Origin: Gordionus sp. m RMFG-2023
Taxonomy: Eukaryota > Nematomorpha > Gordioida > Chordodea > Parachordodidae
NCBI RefSeq assembly: GCF_954871325.1
Contig: NC_088777.1
Coordinates: forward strand, 13,803,366 to 13,867,365
DNA length: 64,000 nt
Reading direction: 5' to 3'
The position numbers and the translations under genes were made by a program. This document shows positions 36,789 to 48,345 of this stretch, in pieces. A model generated the notes under the pieces. The model made no database searches, had not been told where the DNA came from, and saw only the letters and a program-made list of their open reading frames with translations. Positions within the stretch are counted from its first letter, which is position 1. Each line of letters opens with the position of its first letter.

Positions 36789-38983
36789 TTATATTATATT
36801 GACCTCATCAATATCATTATCAAAATTATTACAAAGTGAATAATTATGATATATAAATAAAGAGGCGTCCAGTTTATCTGGTTTTAAACGAGTCCTTCTT
36901 TCCTCAAAGGCCTTATCAGCAGCTGAAAACGCCCTTTCACTGCTAGCCGACGAAGCAGGGATAGCTAGGAATTTAAGAGCTAAAATACTTAAATTTGGAA
37001 ACTCATAATGGTTTGTTTTCTACCATTTTAAAATATTATCGTCATCAATACATAATTTCGGATCTAGGTATTTTTTTAGCTCGTCAACTTCGGCGCTAGC
37101 ATCAGAATACGCATTGTCAGCCTCCCATAGAAAGAAGTCCAAAAACTTATCTACCACCTCTGTAGTTTCTTAAGAAAAAAATATTCATTAATAATATTAA
37201 GATATATATTTATTATTTTTTAATAAATAATTTTATTATTAATTTAATAAACCTTTATTTACTACTCTATCGGTTGAGCACGAGTTAGATGGTGAGTTGT
37301 TTAAAGACTTTTGCTCAATCACATCTCTGTTGATTTTCTCTGCATTAATCAACGTGTTGATATGTTGACACAAATCTTTATAATGTTCCCGGGATAACAT
37401 TTTCATATCCCGAAATTTTGGGCACAAAAACGTCGAAATTTGGTGGAATAAATCTATTTTAAATTTATCCACCAATATTTCCCGGCATCTTAATGAAAGC
37501 TGGTTTAGCTGATAGTTTAAGCTAGGATTAGCTAAAAAACTCAATATTTTATGATAACATAAAATAACTTTGTGAATAGTAGGTTTTAAATCACTCTCAA
37601 GTTCATCACTCGCAATTTTAAAAGGCGTCAGAAACTTGATCAGATCCCTCATCATTTCAAATTCAATATTTTCAAGTCTAATCGACTCTCCTCTGGAATT
37701 GAGGATTTTCAATATGTTATTAAATTGATTAAAGATCGATTCAATCATATTCAGCCTACTATTCCACATAGTCTCAACACATGTGGAGAGTTTTATCGAG
37801 GCGATTAACTAATCTAAAATGTAATGATATATTTTAATAAAAAGTTAATTTAACATACCCACTCTGTTTCATATACGTTACTAAACTTTTACAGTCATTA
37901 AAACATTGATTTATCTCCGAACAAGATTCAATATTTTTGTTATCAAAAGTATTTCTCAATACTGTATTTAATAGATGAGAAGCACAATTTAAACGCTTAT
38001 GATTTTCAAAAGCTTTAATCATATTAGCTCCTTGGTCGGTAATAATTGGAATTTCCGATAAATAGGCCCTGCTGTATCCTGATACAAAGAATACATGGAT
38101 TTTTATAAATATTTTTAATGAAATCAATACCTAACAAGGTGAAATTTCTAATAATTTCCTTTTTGATATTTTCTCCTGTCTTTTTTTTCTCTTCAAATTT
38201 GCATGTAAACAATACAATTTTATTTAATTTCCAGGAATCATTTATAAAATGAATTGTTAGAGTTACATATGATATTTTTTTATAATCATCAGTCCAAAGG
38301 TCTGTGGTGGCTATAAAAAAATATTAATAATTTAACCATATTTTCATAAATTTGTTACCAGCACATCGACCCTTTTTCATATATGAGTTTAATATAGGAA
38401 ATAATTTATTGCGGATACCATCAGCAGTATCTACTAAATTTCTAGAAGTTGTCGTAGGATTTGGAATGATGCTTTTAACATCAATATTTCCATATATTGA
38501 ACCAATTTTGGCAAAATATTGGCAACAATCAACAAAGCCTTCCCCATGAATTGTATCAAATGATCTCAAATCACGTCCACAAAACATAGTAAGCACCTTT
38601 GTGCACTCTTTTTTCAATTTTGTACAACTTTTGAGTTTTTTCGGATCAGTACCAAAAAGACTATCAATTGTTAATTGTGTCTTTTTACTCTCTGCTGTTG
38701 TACTTGTATTTGTATATACACATTTATGACTTTTAAGTTGATTTGTGCCTAAAATAATTTAATAAGATCATATTTTATGTATAAATATCTAACCTGTTGT
38801 TATTGAATTATATACATAAATAAATTTGCATATAATACAAATGACATAATTAAGCTTTTCTTTATTTTCATCATATATAAATGAAAATTTCTTCCATACA
38901 TCGGATTTTTCATTAAGATTCTCCCTTACTTCATACTCTTTTGTCTTAATCTTTTCACCAATTCTTTTTAATTTTGCATCCAT
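36789..38983 (-). pseudogene. hAT transposase (BED zinc finger, RNase H-like fold, dimerisation domain)
   Basis: Reading on the minus strand, exons are visible at 38794-38983, about 38358-38750, 38131-38310, 37858-38075, 37239-37815 and 36789-37168. The N-terminus has a BED-type finger (CIIC, then TNQLKSHKC). The catalytic core shows TTDLWTDDYKKISYV (first Asp), PIITDQGANMIKAF (second Asp), LNCASHLLN (CX2H motif) and VETMWNSR. The C-terminus shows ASSERAFSAADKAFEERRTR, the hAT dimerisation motif. The introns are short and carry GT/AG ends. I see one in-frame stop, in the last exon where the family has a second tryptophan (ILKW followed by a stop instead of W). The copy is otherwise close to complete and probably young or recently inactivated. 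Confidence 0.8.
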
Positions 38984-39067
38984 TGAGATAATTTTTTTAA
39001 TATGGCTGTGTCTAAAATCTAAAAAAAATATTTAAAATGACTTTAATCAATTAGATTGAAATAAACA

Positions 39068-39330
39068 GAGTTGGGCAGTACTGCGAATACTTGTATCTAA
39101 GATACATGATACAAGATCCCTTTATATCTTGTACTCAGTATATTTTGACATTTTTAATAAGATACTAATATCTGTATCTAAGATCCTTAATTCTGAAAAG
39201 AATCTTGTATCTTTAATATTTGTTTTAAATTTTACATATCACAGTATACATCTTATTTTCTTTGAGAATCTTGTATTAATTTCCTAATTTTTTTCTGCCA
39301 TATTTTAAAATATTGACAACCAAAATTAGC
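39068..39330. mobile_element. Small hAT-like MITE piece with TGTATCTAAGATACA arrays
   Basis: It begins CAGAGTTGGGCAGTACTGCG, a typical hAT terminus, followed by ACTTGTATCTAAGATACATG and further TATCT/AGATA repeats. The opposite end was not found. It sits inside the 8-kb hAT, between its transposase and the LINE. Confidence 0.4.
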
Positions 39331-40472
39331 TGGAAAATTTACAACTCATATTAAGGTAGATAGATAAAAAAATAATAATACCAAAACGAAATAAGTAAAG
39401 ATTATATTTTATATATAAATGTAACTTAGAATATCATTACCAATTTTATATAATATTTTTTAATTTCTAGGATGATTAACATTTATGGTAGTGAAATTTA
39501 AATTATAGAAATAAGTTCCCCTGAATCAAATCCCAATCTTAAATTTTATATGGAAATTTTTTAAAACAAATTTAAAAAAAGACAATGTATAGGCTAGATA
39601 AATAATGAATAAAACTTATCTTTAGTACATAAAATATGTCTTATCTTGTAATTCACGGGAAACACACAATTTAGTGATAAAATAGTTTGGTATCCGGTTG
39701 TTAGGTTTTTTTTTTCTCTCAACATCTCTCTCCACTTTATGTTATTAATACAATCTCTTTTATCTAATTTATACTTCTTTATATTGGCTCTAACTTTATG
39801 GCCCCATTGAAGTTTTGGCCTTCCTCTTTTACGTTTGCCCACCATTTCCAAACTCTTAACTTTATTTTCTATGTAGTTCATAGGCCTTCTCATTGTGTGC
39901 CCATACCACCTAAGTCTGTTTACCATTAACTTAGTCTTAATGGGCACTACCTTTAAACTACTTAGTATTCTTGTACTGCGCACTTCCTTTCTTGTTACCC
40001 CAGCAATCATCCTCAGCAATCTCATCTCCAGGGTTTGTAGACTCCTCTCGTCTGATTATTTGGTTGACCATGTTTCCGAAATATATAGAATAGTTGGTTG
40101 TATTATGGAACTGTATATTTTTCCCTTTAATTTGTGTGGGATTCTTTTATCAAATAGCACTCCAGATAAAGATCTCCACTTTAGCCACCCTTGATAAATC
40201 TTACTCTTTATCTCTTTTTCTATTGTGCCGTTTGTTTGTATAGTGGAGCCCAAATATCTGCAGCTTTCAATTGCCGATATCTGCCATTCATTTATATCAA
40301 TACTCTCTGTTTCATCTCCTCCTATCACCATATACTCCGTCTTTTCTCTATTTACTTTTAATCCGTGCGTTTCTAGGATATTTATCCAACTCACTAGTCT
40401 TTCTTTCATTTCATCCTTAGATTCGGCAAGTATCACAATATCATCTGCAAATATCATATTCCACGGGACTGT

Positions 40473-41897
40473 TTAAGGTATAGACTGTGCTAATACATCT
40501 ATTACTGTAATGAAGAGAAGTGGGCTGAGAGCCGACCCTTGATGAACTCCTTCGGCTATTGTGAAGCCTGCTGAAGTACCTGTTGTGCTACGGACCATTG
40601 TTGTATGGCCCATATACATATCCTGTATTATTCTTATATATTTTTCGGGAACATTTTTGTGGCGTAGCGCCCACCAGATAAGTTTTCTTGGGATTCTATC
40701 AAAGGCCTTTTCTAGATCGAGAAAGACCATGTGTAGCTTTTTGTTCTTTTCCCTGTATTTTTCACTCATTTGCCTAATTGCGTGGATAGCATCGGTTGTT
40801 GATCTTCCAGGCATAAAGCCAAACTGCGTCTCTCCTATTTCGATTATATCTCTTAATCTTTTTTCAATTATTTTTTCGTATAGTTTTAGACAGTGTGACA
40901 TTAGTTTTATGCCCCTGTAATTTTGACAATTATGTGGATCCCCTTTATTTTTGAAGATAGGAACTAGATAGCTCTTCAATTTTTGGGGAACCTCTTCATT
41001 TCCAAGTATCTTATTGTATAGATTTGTGAGGAGATGTATTCCATCATCTCCTAGTGCTTTAAGGCTTTCTATTGGAATATCGTCTGGACCCCTAGCTTTG
41101 TTGTTTTTCATATGCTTGAGGCATGTGATTATTTCTTGTTGTTTTATAGGTTGTACAAGGTTTTGACAAGGGGAGTGTTCGTCTAGATGCAGTATGTGCG
41201 GATTAAAGTTGAGAAGCTCCTGAAAATATTCTCTCCATCTACTCATTATTTCTTTTTCCTTTATTATCAATTTCCCATCTTTATTTTTGATTACTTTCGG
41301 AGCTCCGTTTATATCCCTAGAGTTCTTTTCTCGCTGTTTGGCTAATCTGTATATTTTATTTTGCCCTTCTTTGGTATGTAGATCTTCGTACATGTCATCG
41401 TATGCCATAGATTTGGCTCTAGCCACCGCTTTTGTAGCTAATCTCTTGGATTTTTTGTATCTTGTCTTGTCATCTGCGTTTTTGGATTTGTACCATATTT
41501 TATAAAGGGCTTTTTTCTCCTGTATAGTGGTTTGTACCTCTTCATTCCACCACCATAGTTCTTTATATGATTTGTTACCTCCTCTTGTCAAGCCTAGTGT
41601 CAATTTGGCAGTGTCTATTAATCTGGATGAAAGGTCTGTCCACATTTTTTCACTGACTTGTGAGGAATCTATTGTTTCAATGTTTGCATTGATTGCAAAG
41701 GCATCTGTCATTGTTTTTAATTTGCCCCATTTGATGCATGGTTCCAGTTTTATCTTGTTTTGAGTGGATTTATTTGAGATGTGTAAATCCATGACTAGTA
41801 GCTTGTGTTGTGCGGCGATATCTTCTCCTGACATGACTTTGCAGTCTATTACATCTTTTAATCTTCTGCGAGAGATTAGTATGTAATCTATCTGCAT
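40473..41897 (-). pseudogene. LINE endonuclease-end and reverse transcriptase reading frame
   Basis: A 474-codon open frame carries the last part of the endonuclease, the thumb-side linker (ELWWWNEEVQTTIQEKKALY) and RT palm motifs up to QGSALSPLLFITVIDVLAQS. The FADD catalytic motif lies just beyond the closing stop, in the next frame segment at 40056-40457. The right end of this frame runs into the hAT insertion at 41894. The protein would copy its own RNA at a nicked target site, but this copy is inactive. Confidence 0.85.
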
Positions 41898-43754
41898 TGG
41901 CGTATGCAGCGGGGGGGGGGGCAGGGGGACAAACCCCCCCCCCCCCCCCCCCCCACATCCAAAGCCAAAAAATGCAGATGCCGGATTATATTTTTCAAAA
42001 ATATTATTGTTAATATTAATTTATATTTGTTAATATTTATTACTATCTCATATATATATATATTTAATTACATTTATTTATCACATTCATCTACTAAGTT
42101 ATTTTATCAATTAATTTCGATTTCAAGTTTTCCTTGGCGTAATTTACCTGTTATTTAAAAATTTTAGTGGCGTAATATTTATCTAAAACTCTAGTTAAAT
42201 AAAAATTATCTCTGAAACTCCTTGTACAACAGGGAGAAAGAAATTGCAAGCTTCTCCAACGAGATCGAGTCTCCGCCATCAAGCAGTAACAGCTTTTATG
42301 GAGTTAGAAGAGCCGATTATTAATGCTATTACTGAAATATCACAATGGCTTGAAAGAAATATTTCCTCAGAAGCAAAATTAATGGATTCAATACTTATTC
42401 CAAATTTTTTTTCTCATTAGAATGTATTATTTAATTATACAACTTTATGTAATACCTTTCAAAAACATAACATTGACTTGATTAAGAAGATGAGAATAGC
42501 GGAGAGCATTTTATTAGAACTCAAGGAAATTTGATGAAGAATTTCATATTTTATATGTTATTGTTGAGTCAAAAGCAGAGGATACGAGTTTAATATTTGT
42601 TCCCTCGACTTGCAGTAAGCAAGCTCATCGTCAAAACATTAATATAGGATCAGTAAAAGAGTATTAAAAAACAAATGTCCCCTCTCGCAACCTTTTTCAC
42701 ATGGTGATAGAAAAAAAATATAAATATTTGTTAGATTTTTATCATGAAGATGTTAAAATATCTTATGATGCCTTATTAGCTGAATAACTATGATTTAAAG
42801 ATTAACTATGGTTGATACAGTCCTAAAAAATGCTATGGATGCTTTGCATTATTTCAAACACATTTTAGATTATACTCCCAATATATTAAAATGGTTATAT
42901 ATATTAGCAGCTCTTTAGTAAACTAATGAGAGAACATTCTCTTTTTTAAGAAGAATAACAGAGCTTTGCAGAGGTACTATTTGCAGGACATGGCTCAGAT
43001 TTTTTTATTAAATTTTTTCTGGCCCGGATTTTTTGAAAATAAAATTTTCAGGCCCGGCCCGAATTTTTTAAAAAAAATTATATTTATTTTTGATTTTTAT
43101 AGCTAATAATGGCGATTTCAAATATTTGGTTTTAAAATATACAGCTCGGCCCGGATATTCTTTCTAAAAAAATTTTCAGGCCCGGCCCGGGTGTTTTTTT
43201 ATAAAAAAATTACGGGCCCCGCCCGTGTATATTTAAAAAAATTAAAATACGGTCCGGCTCGGGGGCTGGGCCTGCAGTCTGTGAAAAACATAATTATGAA
43301 ATACAAAATCTGAAAGTAGATTGAATGATTTGAATCTTTTGAATATTCATAGGCATTTAACGCCAAGGAAGGATAGATAATTGAAAAATTAGCTCAAAAC
43401 ATACAAAATACAATTATTCCTAAGAAACTTTTTGTGTATTAATTTTTATTTCCAACATTTAAATTTTTTATACTTTATATATTTTAAAAGCTCAAAAAAT
43501 TCAAATTTCAATTTTAGGTCATTTAAGTGATTCATATCGTGGGTTATATTCACTTTATATTTTATAATTCACATTTATTTTATAGTTTTTCAATGCCGGT
43601 TTTATATAATTTTTTTAATTCACATTAGTTTAAAATTGTGGATTAGAAAAGTTATTAGTCCTAATAAATTTATGCTTAGTATTTTTAATTAACAATAATA
43701 TTTCTTAAAAAATTTTATTATCCCCCCCAGACCAAATTCCTGCGTACGCGCCTG
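41895..43754 (+). mobile_element. hAT element of the ZMYM1/TTF-type (DUF4371) kind, TSD TCTATCTG
   Basis: Exact 8-bp duplications TCTATCTG (41887-41894 and 43755-43762) flank the termini CATTGGCGTATGCAGC and, reversed, CAGGCGCGTACGCAGG. Homopolymer runs sit just inside both ends, with about 11 G then about 20 C at left and 7 C at right. Decayed transposase pieces on the plus strand include FMELEEPIINAITEISQWLE, SKQAHRQNI, LDFYHEDVKISYDALLAE and the dimerisation scrap NERTFSFLRRITEL. Several frame changes are present, so it cannot encode a working enzyme. It disrupts the LINE endonuclease. Confidence 0.85.
42968..43276. mobile_element. GC-tailed MITE nested in the transposase remnant
   Basis: It starts GCAGAGGTACTATTTGCAGG and ends GGGGGCTGGGCCTGCAG, with CAGGCCCGGCCCGAA and CAGGCCCGGCCCGGGTG blocks around an AT-rich core. 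It interrupts the hAT dimerisation region after RRITEL. Its left end matches the reversed right end of the MITE at 8634-8876. A target duplication is not clear. Confidence 0.65.
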
Positions 43755-44838
43755 TCTATCTGTGTTTTCCTTGTACCACTCTCGCATGTTATTAAATGAT
43801 TATCCTTTTTCCTATAATAGGTGTTGGTTAGGGGCAAGGTCGAAGGCTTGCGCAAATTTCAGTATATGCTCTCCTTCATCATTCCATATCCAAAACCACC
43901 ATGATGCCTTTTGTAGCTATCTCTTGCTTTCCCCACATGCGCATTTAAGTCACCACCAATTATGACTAGGTCATCCTTAGGGATTTCCATTACAGCTTCA
44001 TCGAGGATAGCTCTAAAATCATCTTTCTCTTCTTCCTTGCAACCCGTTTGAGGAGCATATAATGAAAGGATGTGTATTATTGATTGACCAATGCAGAGTT
44101 TTATCTTCATTGGTTTATAAAATAATAATTAATGACATGACATGTTAATATGATTGACATTTTAATTTTAAATGTGATAAATATTAAATAATATGATTTT
44201 ATAATTAATATTATAAATTATACTGACTATTTAAGATATTATTATTATTTATTTTCGGGTCGGGTTTTCGGGTCGGACAGATTTTACAACCCGACCCGAG
44301 CCCGAACCCGAGAAATTTTTTTTTTGATGTCCGAACCCGAAGCTCGGGTCGGGTCGGGCTACGGACAGCCCGTGCCGTTCTCTAGTTTAGTCAAAACAAA
44401 ATTTTTTGATGATAAAAATATTTATTTAAAAAAAATAAATAATATCATTTTCTGAATCTCCTTGAAAAGTTATACATGGTTCTGTATTCATTTTTTAAAA
44501 ATAATGTATATTTAACAGGGGCGCGTAGTTTAGTCAAAAATTTTTTTAAAAAATAATAAATAGTACCATTTTCTAAATCTCCTATAAAAGTTATACTTGA
44601 TTCTGTATTCATTTTTTAAAAATAATGTATATTTACTGGGGGTTAGTCAAAAAAAGAAGAAATTAAGTGTTTTTTCCAAATCTCAATAAGTTATAAATAA
44701 TTTATAAACTTAATATTAACATTTTTTGGTTCCTTTTAATGAGCTTAATACGATTATGCTTTATTTTTTTTATGAATTAAGCTTCTTTAATAGAGAGCGC
44801 GTAGTTTAGTCAAAAAAATTTTTTTTGATAATAAAAAT

Positions 44839-47766
44839 CAGGGATGCGAACCCGACAAAATTTTAGACCGGGTTCGGTTCGGGTTCGGTTCGGGGTATAA
44901 AAAAAAGAGTTGGGTTCGGTTCGGGTTCGGTTCAGGGAAATATTTTTGAACCCGGGTTTGGTTTGGGTTTGGTTCGGGTTCAAGAATTTTTAAGTTGATA
45001 AAAAAAATTCTATATTTAAATCATAATAAAAAACTAGACATAAATTTGATATAAAAAATAAATTTTTTATTTTATTTATAGGCAAATATAGTTAAAAATA
45101 CAAAGCATATAGTCATGTATCAATTTTAAAAATTTTATTTAGACGTATTAGCATAATATCTTCCAAGAGTTGTTCACTCATCCTCGATCTATGTGGTGAA
45201 AGAATGAATTTCAAATGTGAAAAAGATCTTTCAACGCTAACCTATGTTAAATGTATTTATATGTGAAAATATGAAAAATTAACTTGGGTTGCAGGAACAG
45301 CAAATAAGATTATAGATAAAATATATAATTCAGGGTGTTCCAGCTTAGCAGACTCCCAAAAATGCAAAATATTTTCCTTCTTATCTAATCTTATATAATC
45401 GCTAAATCCAGTAATTATTGTTCCAATACTTTTCTCAGCAATCGTTGGCCCTCTTTTAAGTATTTTCTCCTTCCTTTCTTTAAGTTGTATCAATTTCTCT
45501 AAATCATCTTCTTGTTCAATAACTTCATCGGAACTAATATCATCAGATAAAATTGGCGTTGTTAAGCTTTTAATTCGTCTCCATAAATTGACAAGATGTT
45601 TTTTCGCACAAATCTTATCATCATCACTAAGTAATACCTGTAATATTTAAGGATTTATATTGTTTATATTTAAATATTTCATAAAATAACAATTTTAATA
45701 TAAATCTAAAATAATTAATTTACTAAGCTTTTAATTAACCTTGTATCTTGGGCCCAGGTATATGGCAGCTAAGAGAATTTCGTTCTTTATAAACCTTTCT
45801 TCTCTGTTCTTAAGACAAGAATATAGTAATTGAGCAAAATGGTTTGGATTTTTTTCCAGTTCGATGCAGCATCTTAACCATGCTGCATAAAAATCTGTCA
45901 GTGTTAACTGTTCAGATTGGAATTGTTTGGTTGCGATTTTTAGCGGTTTTAAAATTTCAACAATCGTTATTATCTCTTTCCAATCTTCAGTCAATAAATA
46001 ATCAGATTGCTCTGTAAAAAAATCTTCCATATTGGGTTTTAGTAAAATCAGCCTTTCTAACATATCATGGGTTGAATGCCATCTGTGGCAATCTAACACA
46101 GGCTTAGGGAGTTTCATATTTTTTAATAACTTTTGGTAAGTGGGATGTCTTAATTTTAAATTTAGGCTCCTAGCTTTTGCAATGGTTTCCACAATAGGTG
46201 ATAATTTTATAGCATCTTGAAGTGCCAGCTGAAGTGTGTGCACACCGTACACTATAAATCGGATAGGATATAATAGTTGATAAAAAAGTATTTTGTATAT
46301 CATCAATATCATATTTATATACATTTACATCCATATTTTCCTCATCTGCTGATTCACTCCTTATATCATAATCAGTTTCAGGTTGCAGGAGCTTTATAGC
46401 TCTTAAAAAATTACAACCATTATCAGAAGTAATTGTGTATATTTGTTGAATATTAATTTTAAATTTTAGTAAAGTTTTTAATATATTCTCTTTTATATAT
46501 TCTCCTGTACATCTCTCTTTCAGCTCTACAATTCCAAGAGTCCTCAAATTTATAATGGACTTTGATATAAATTGAATATTTACACCAAGAATTGACCTAT
46601 CTAGTCGTTGAACTGCATCAACTTTTAAACTTATTAATTTTCCTTCTACCTCTCTCGATATTTTGTCTCTAATTGATTGGGCTGTTTTATTAATAGTTCT
46701 GGATAAATTTTCTTTGTTTATAACTAAATTGAGCCCAGATAGGAGTGGATTTATAATTCTTTGAAATCCCGAATCTTCAATAATTGATAAAGGCCGGCCA
46801 TTTACAGTAACAAGTTCTAGTATAGAACTCATCAAATCATTAGATGATATATTTATACTTATATGCTTTTTTGGAAAAAAGGTTTCTATATTAATTTTAG
46901 GTTTTTTTGCCAATAACAATTCCTGATATTTGGTTTTTTCATTTAAATAATTTAAATATTCATTGTTGTGATTTCTTTCCAGGTGTCTTTCTAAATTTGA
47001 CAAGTGATTACTAGACATTTTTACTTTGCAATAAAAACATATTGATTTTTTTTCTATTTTATTAAGGGTAAAATGTTTATCAAATATGACTTTATCTTTA
47101 ATCTTAAATCTATAAAAAGAGAACAATTTTTTTAAATAGCAATGATTTCAGAATTAAAAAAGAGATATTTATAAATTTAATTTCATTTATAATATGCACT
47201 TCATTAATATCTTGTAAAAATTAAACTAAACCAAAAATAAATGATTAGCATATATAAATTTTAAAATCATTTTAATAAGTTCACAAAAACTGCCCTACAT
47301 TTAACAATTTTTAAGTTAGATGTTTAGAATTTTTTAAATTAACAATATAATAATTTTTACTTTGATTTGTTAACCATTTTCTTCTAATTAATAATCTTTA
47401 AGAATAATAAGATAAAAATTTAAAAATAAATGGCGTAAATTAATTCAATTGTTTAAAATTTTTTAACACTCCAATAGGAATCGAGAATAAATTTAAAAAT
47501 GGCATAAATGAATTAAATTGTTTAAAATTTATTAAGACTTCATTTAATTGGAAATTTGAAAATATAATATTTGTATTTACATATATTAATATATGATTTT
47601 AAATAATACACTGAACCCGATTGAACCCGGGTTCAAATAAAATTCTTGGGTTCGGTTCGGGGTTTTGGAAATTTTATAAATGGGGTTCAGGTTCGGTTCG
47701 GGTTCAGAGTTTTTTTCTAAAAACCCGGGTTCACTTCTCCGGGTTCGGGTTCGGTTCGAATCCCTG
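44839..47766 (-). mobile_element. Full-length hAT, copy A (CCGAACCC-tailed family), TSD ATAAAAAT
   Basis: Exact duplications ATAAAAAT (44831-44838 and 47767-47774) enclose the termini CAGGGATGCGAACCCGAC and, reversed, CAGGGATTCGAACCGAACCC. Arrays of GGGTTCGGTTCGG occupy the first and last 150 bp. The length of 2928 bp agrees with copy B (2915 bp). It is inserted in the right arm of the large inverted-repeat element. Confidence 0.93.
45120..47126 (-). pseudogene. hAT transposase, copy A
   Basis: The N-terminal BED finger (CFYCKVKMSSNHLSNLERHL followed by ERNH) is followed by the hAT core: LKVDAVQRLDRSILGVN (first Asp), YTITSDNGCNFLRAI (second Asp), HRWHSTHDMLERLILL, and at the C-terminus VSVERSFSHLKFILSPHRS then MSEQLLEDIMLIRL. 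Short introns lie near 45639-45738 and 45243-45290. Copy A lacks about 5 bases within the RCAAHTLQL region that copy B retains, shifting the frame near 46235, so the core is split. Otherwise the coding sequence is well kept, including stretches that are broken in copy B. Confidence 0.85.
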
Positions 47767-48345
47767 ATAAAAATATTTATTTAAACAAAATAAATAATAT
47801 CATTTTCTGAACTTGAAAAGTTATACATGGATCTGTATTCATTTTTTAAAAATAATGTATATTTAACGGGGCGCGTAGTTTAGTCAAAAAAAGAAGAAAT
47901 TAAGTGTTTTTTCCAAATCTCAATAAGTTATAAATCATTTATAAACTTAATATTAACATTTTTTGATTCCTTTTAATGAGCTTAATACGATTATGCTTTA
48001 ATTTTTTATGAATTTAGTTTCTTTGATAGGGGGCGTGTAGTTAAGTCAAAAAAATTTTGTTTTTTCAAAAGCCCACTAGGTTATAATAAGTTTTAAAATA
48101 TAATATTAACATTTTTTATACCTTTTAATAAGCTCTATATGATTCTGCGTTCATTTTTTATAAATTAAGCTTCTTTGATAGGGGGCGCGTATTTTAGTTA
48201 TGTAAAAAAAAAATTTTTTTTAAATTTTAATGTTGTCTTTTTTTTTAAATGAAAAAAAAACATTTTCTACCTTATCTTATGAAGCTAAATACGATTCTAA
48301 AATAATATAATTTAGCTTCTTTCATAGGGGGCGCGTATTTTAATC

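Larger units (their letters stand above)
39560..44112 (-). mobile_element. RTE-like LINE, 5' truncated, split by a hAT insertion
   Basis: On the minus strand the order is a truncated apurinic-type endonuclease (43859-44110: SLYAPQTGCKEEEKDDF, IIGGDLNAHVGK), then the hAT at 41895-43754, then the end of the endonuclease (QIDYILISRRRLKD, AAQHKLLVMDL), the reverse transcriptase and a C-terminal tail. RT motifs are present: NYRGIKLMS, FGFMPGRSTTDAI, LDLEKAFDRIPR, EGVHQGSALSPLLF and FADDIVILAES. The tail (LRWYGHTMRRP, KRKRGRPKLQW) is like that of RTE/BovB-like animal and plant LINEs. The open frames are long, with only about two in-frame stops (near 40473 and 40055), so it is fairly young. The 5' end is lost within the endonuclease. 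The 3' end is approximate. Confidence 0.85.
36378..44384 (-). mobile_element. 8.0-kb hAT transposon (host of a LINE), TSD GTTTAGTC
   Basis: Exact target duplications GTTTAGTC (36370-36377 and 44385-44392) enclose the termini TAGAGAACTGCAAAG and, reversed, TAGAGAACGGCACGG. Subterminal arrays CCCGAGCCCGACCCGAGCCC lie at 36405-36510, with TCGGGTCGGGTTTTCGGGTC at 44255-44360. The transposase lies on the minus strand in the left part. The right part is mostly an inserted LINE, so the original element was about 3.4 kb. It is inserted in a right-arm unit of the surrounding inverted-repeat element and splits the sequence GCGCGTAGTTTAGTC. Confidence 0.9.
34385..48345. mobile_element. Large inverted-repeat (fold-back-like) element with about 300-bp tandem units, split by later insertions
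   Basis: The left arm (34385-35660) is a head-to-tail array. Two alternating half-units recur, TACGCGCCCCCTATCAAAGA (at 34550, 34850, 35157 and 35460, about 303 bp apart) and ACGCGCTCCCGGTAAATATA. Near 35660 the orientation flips. The right arm then continues as the reverse complement through 36369, 44393-44838 and 47775-48345, interrupted by two hAT elements. The outermost arms match each other: CACCCCCTATGAAAGAAGCT at 34398 and the reverse complement of its right partner, TTAGCTTCTTTCATAGGGGG, near 48311-48330. No coding region belongs to this element itself. The outer edges and any target duplication are unresolved. Confidence 0.7.
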
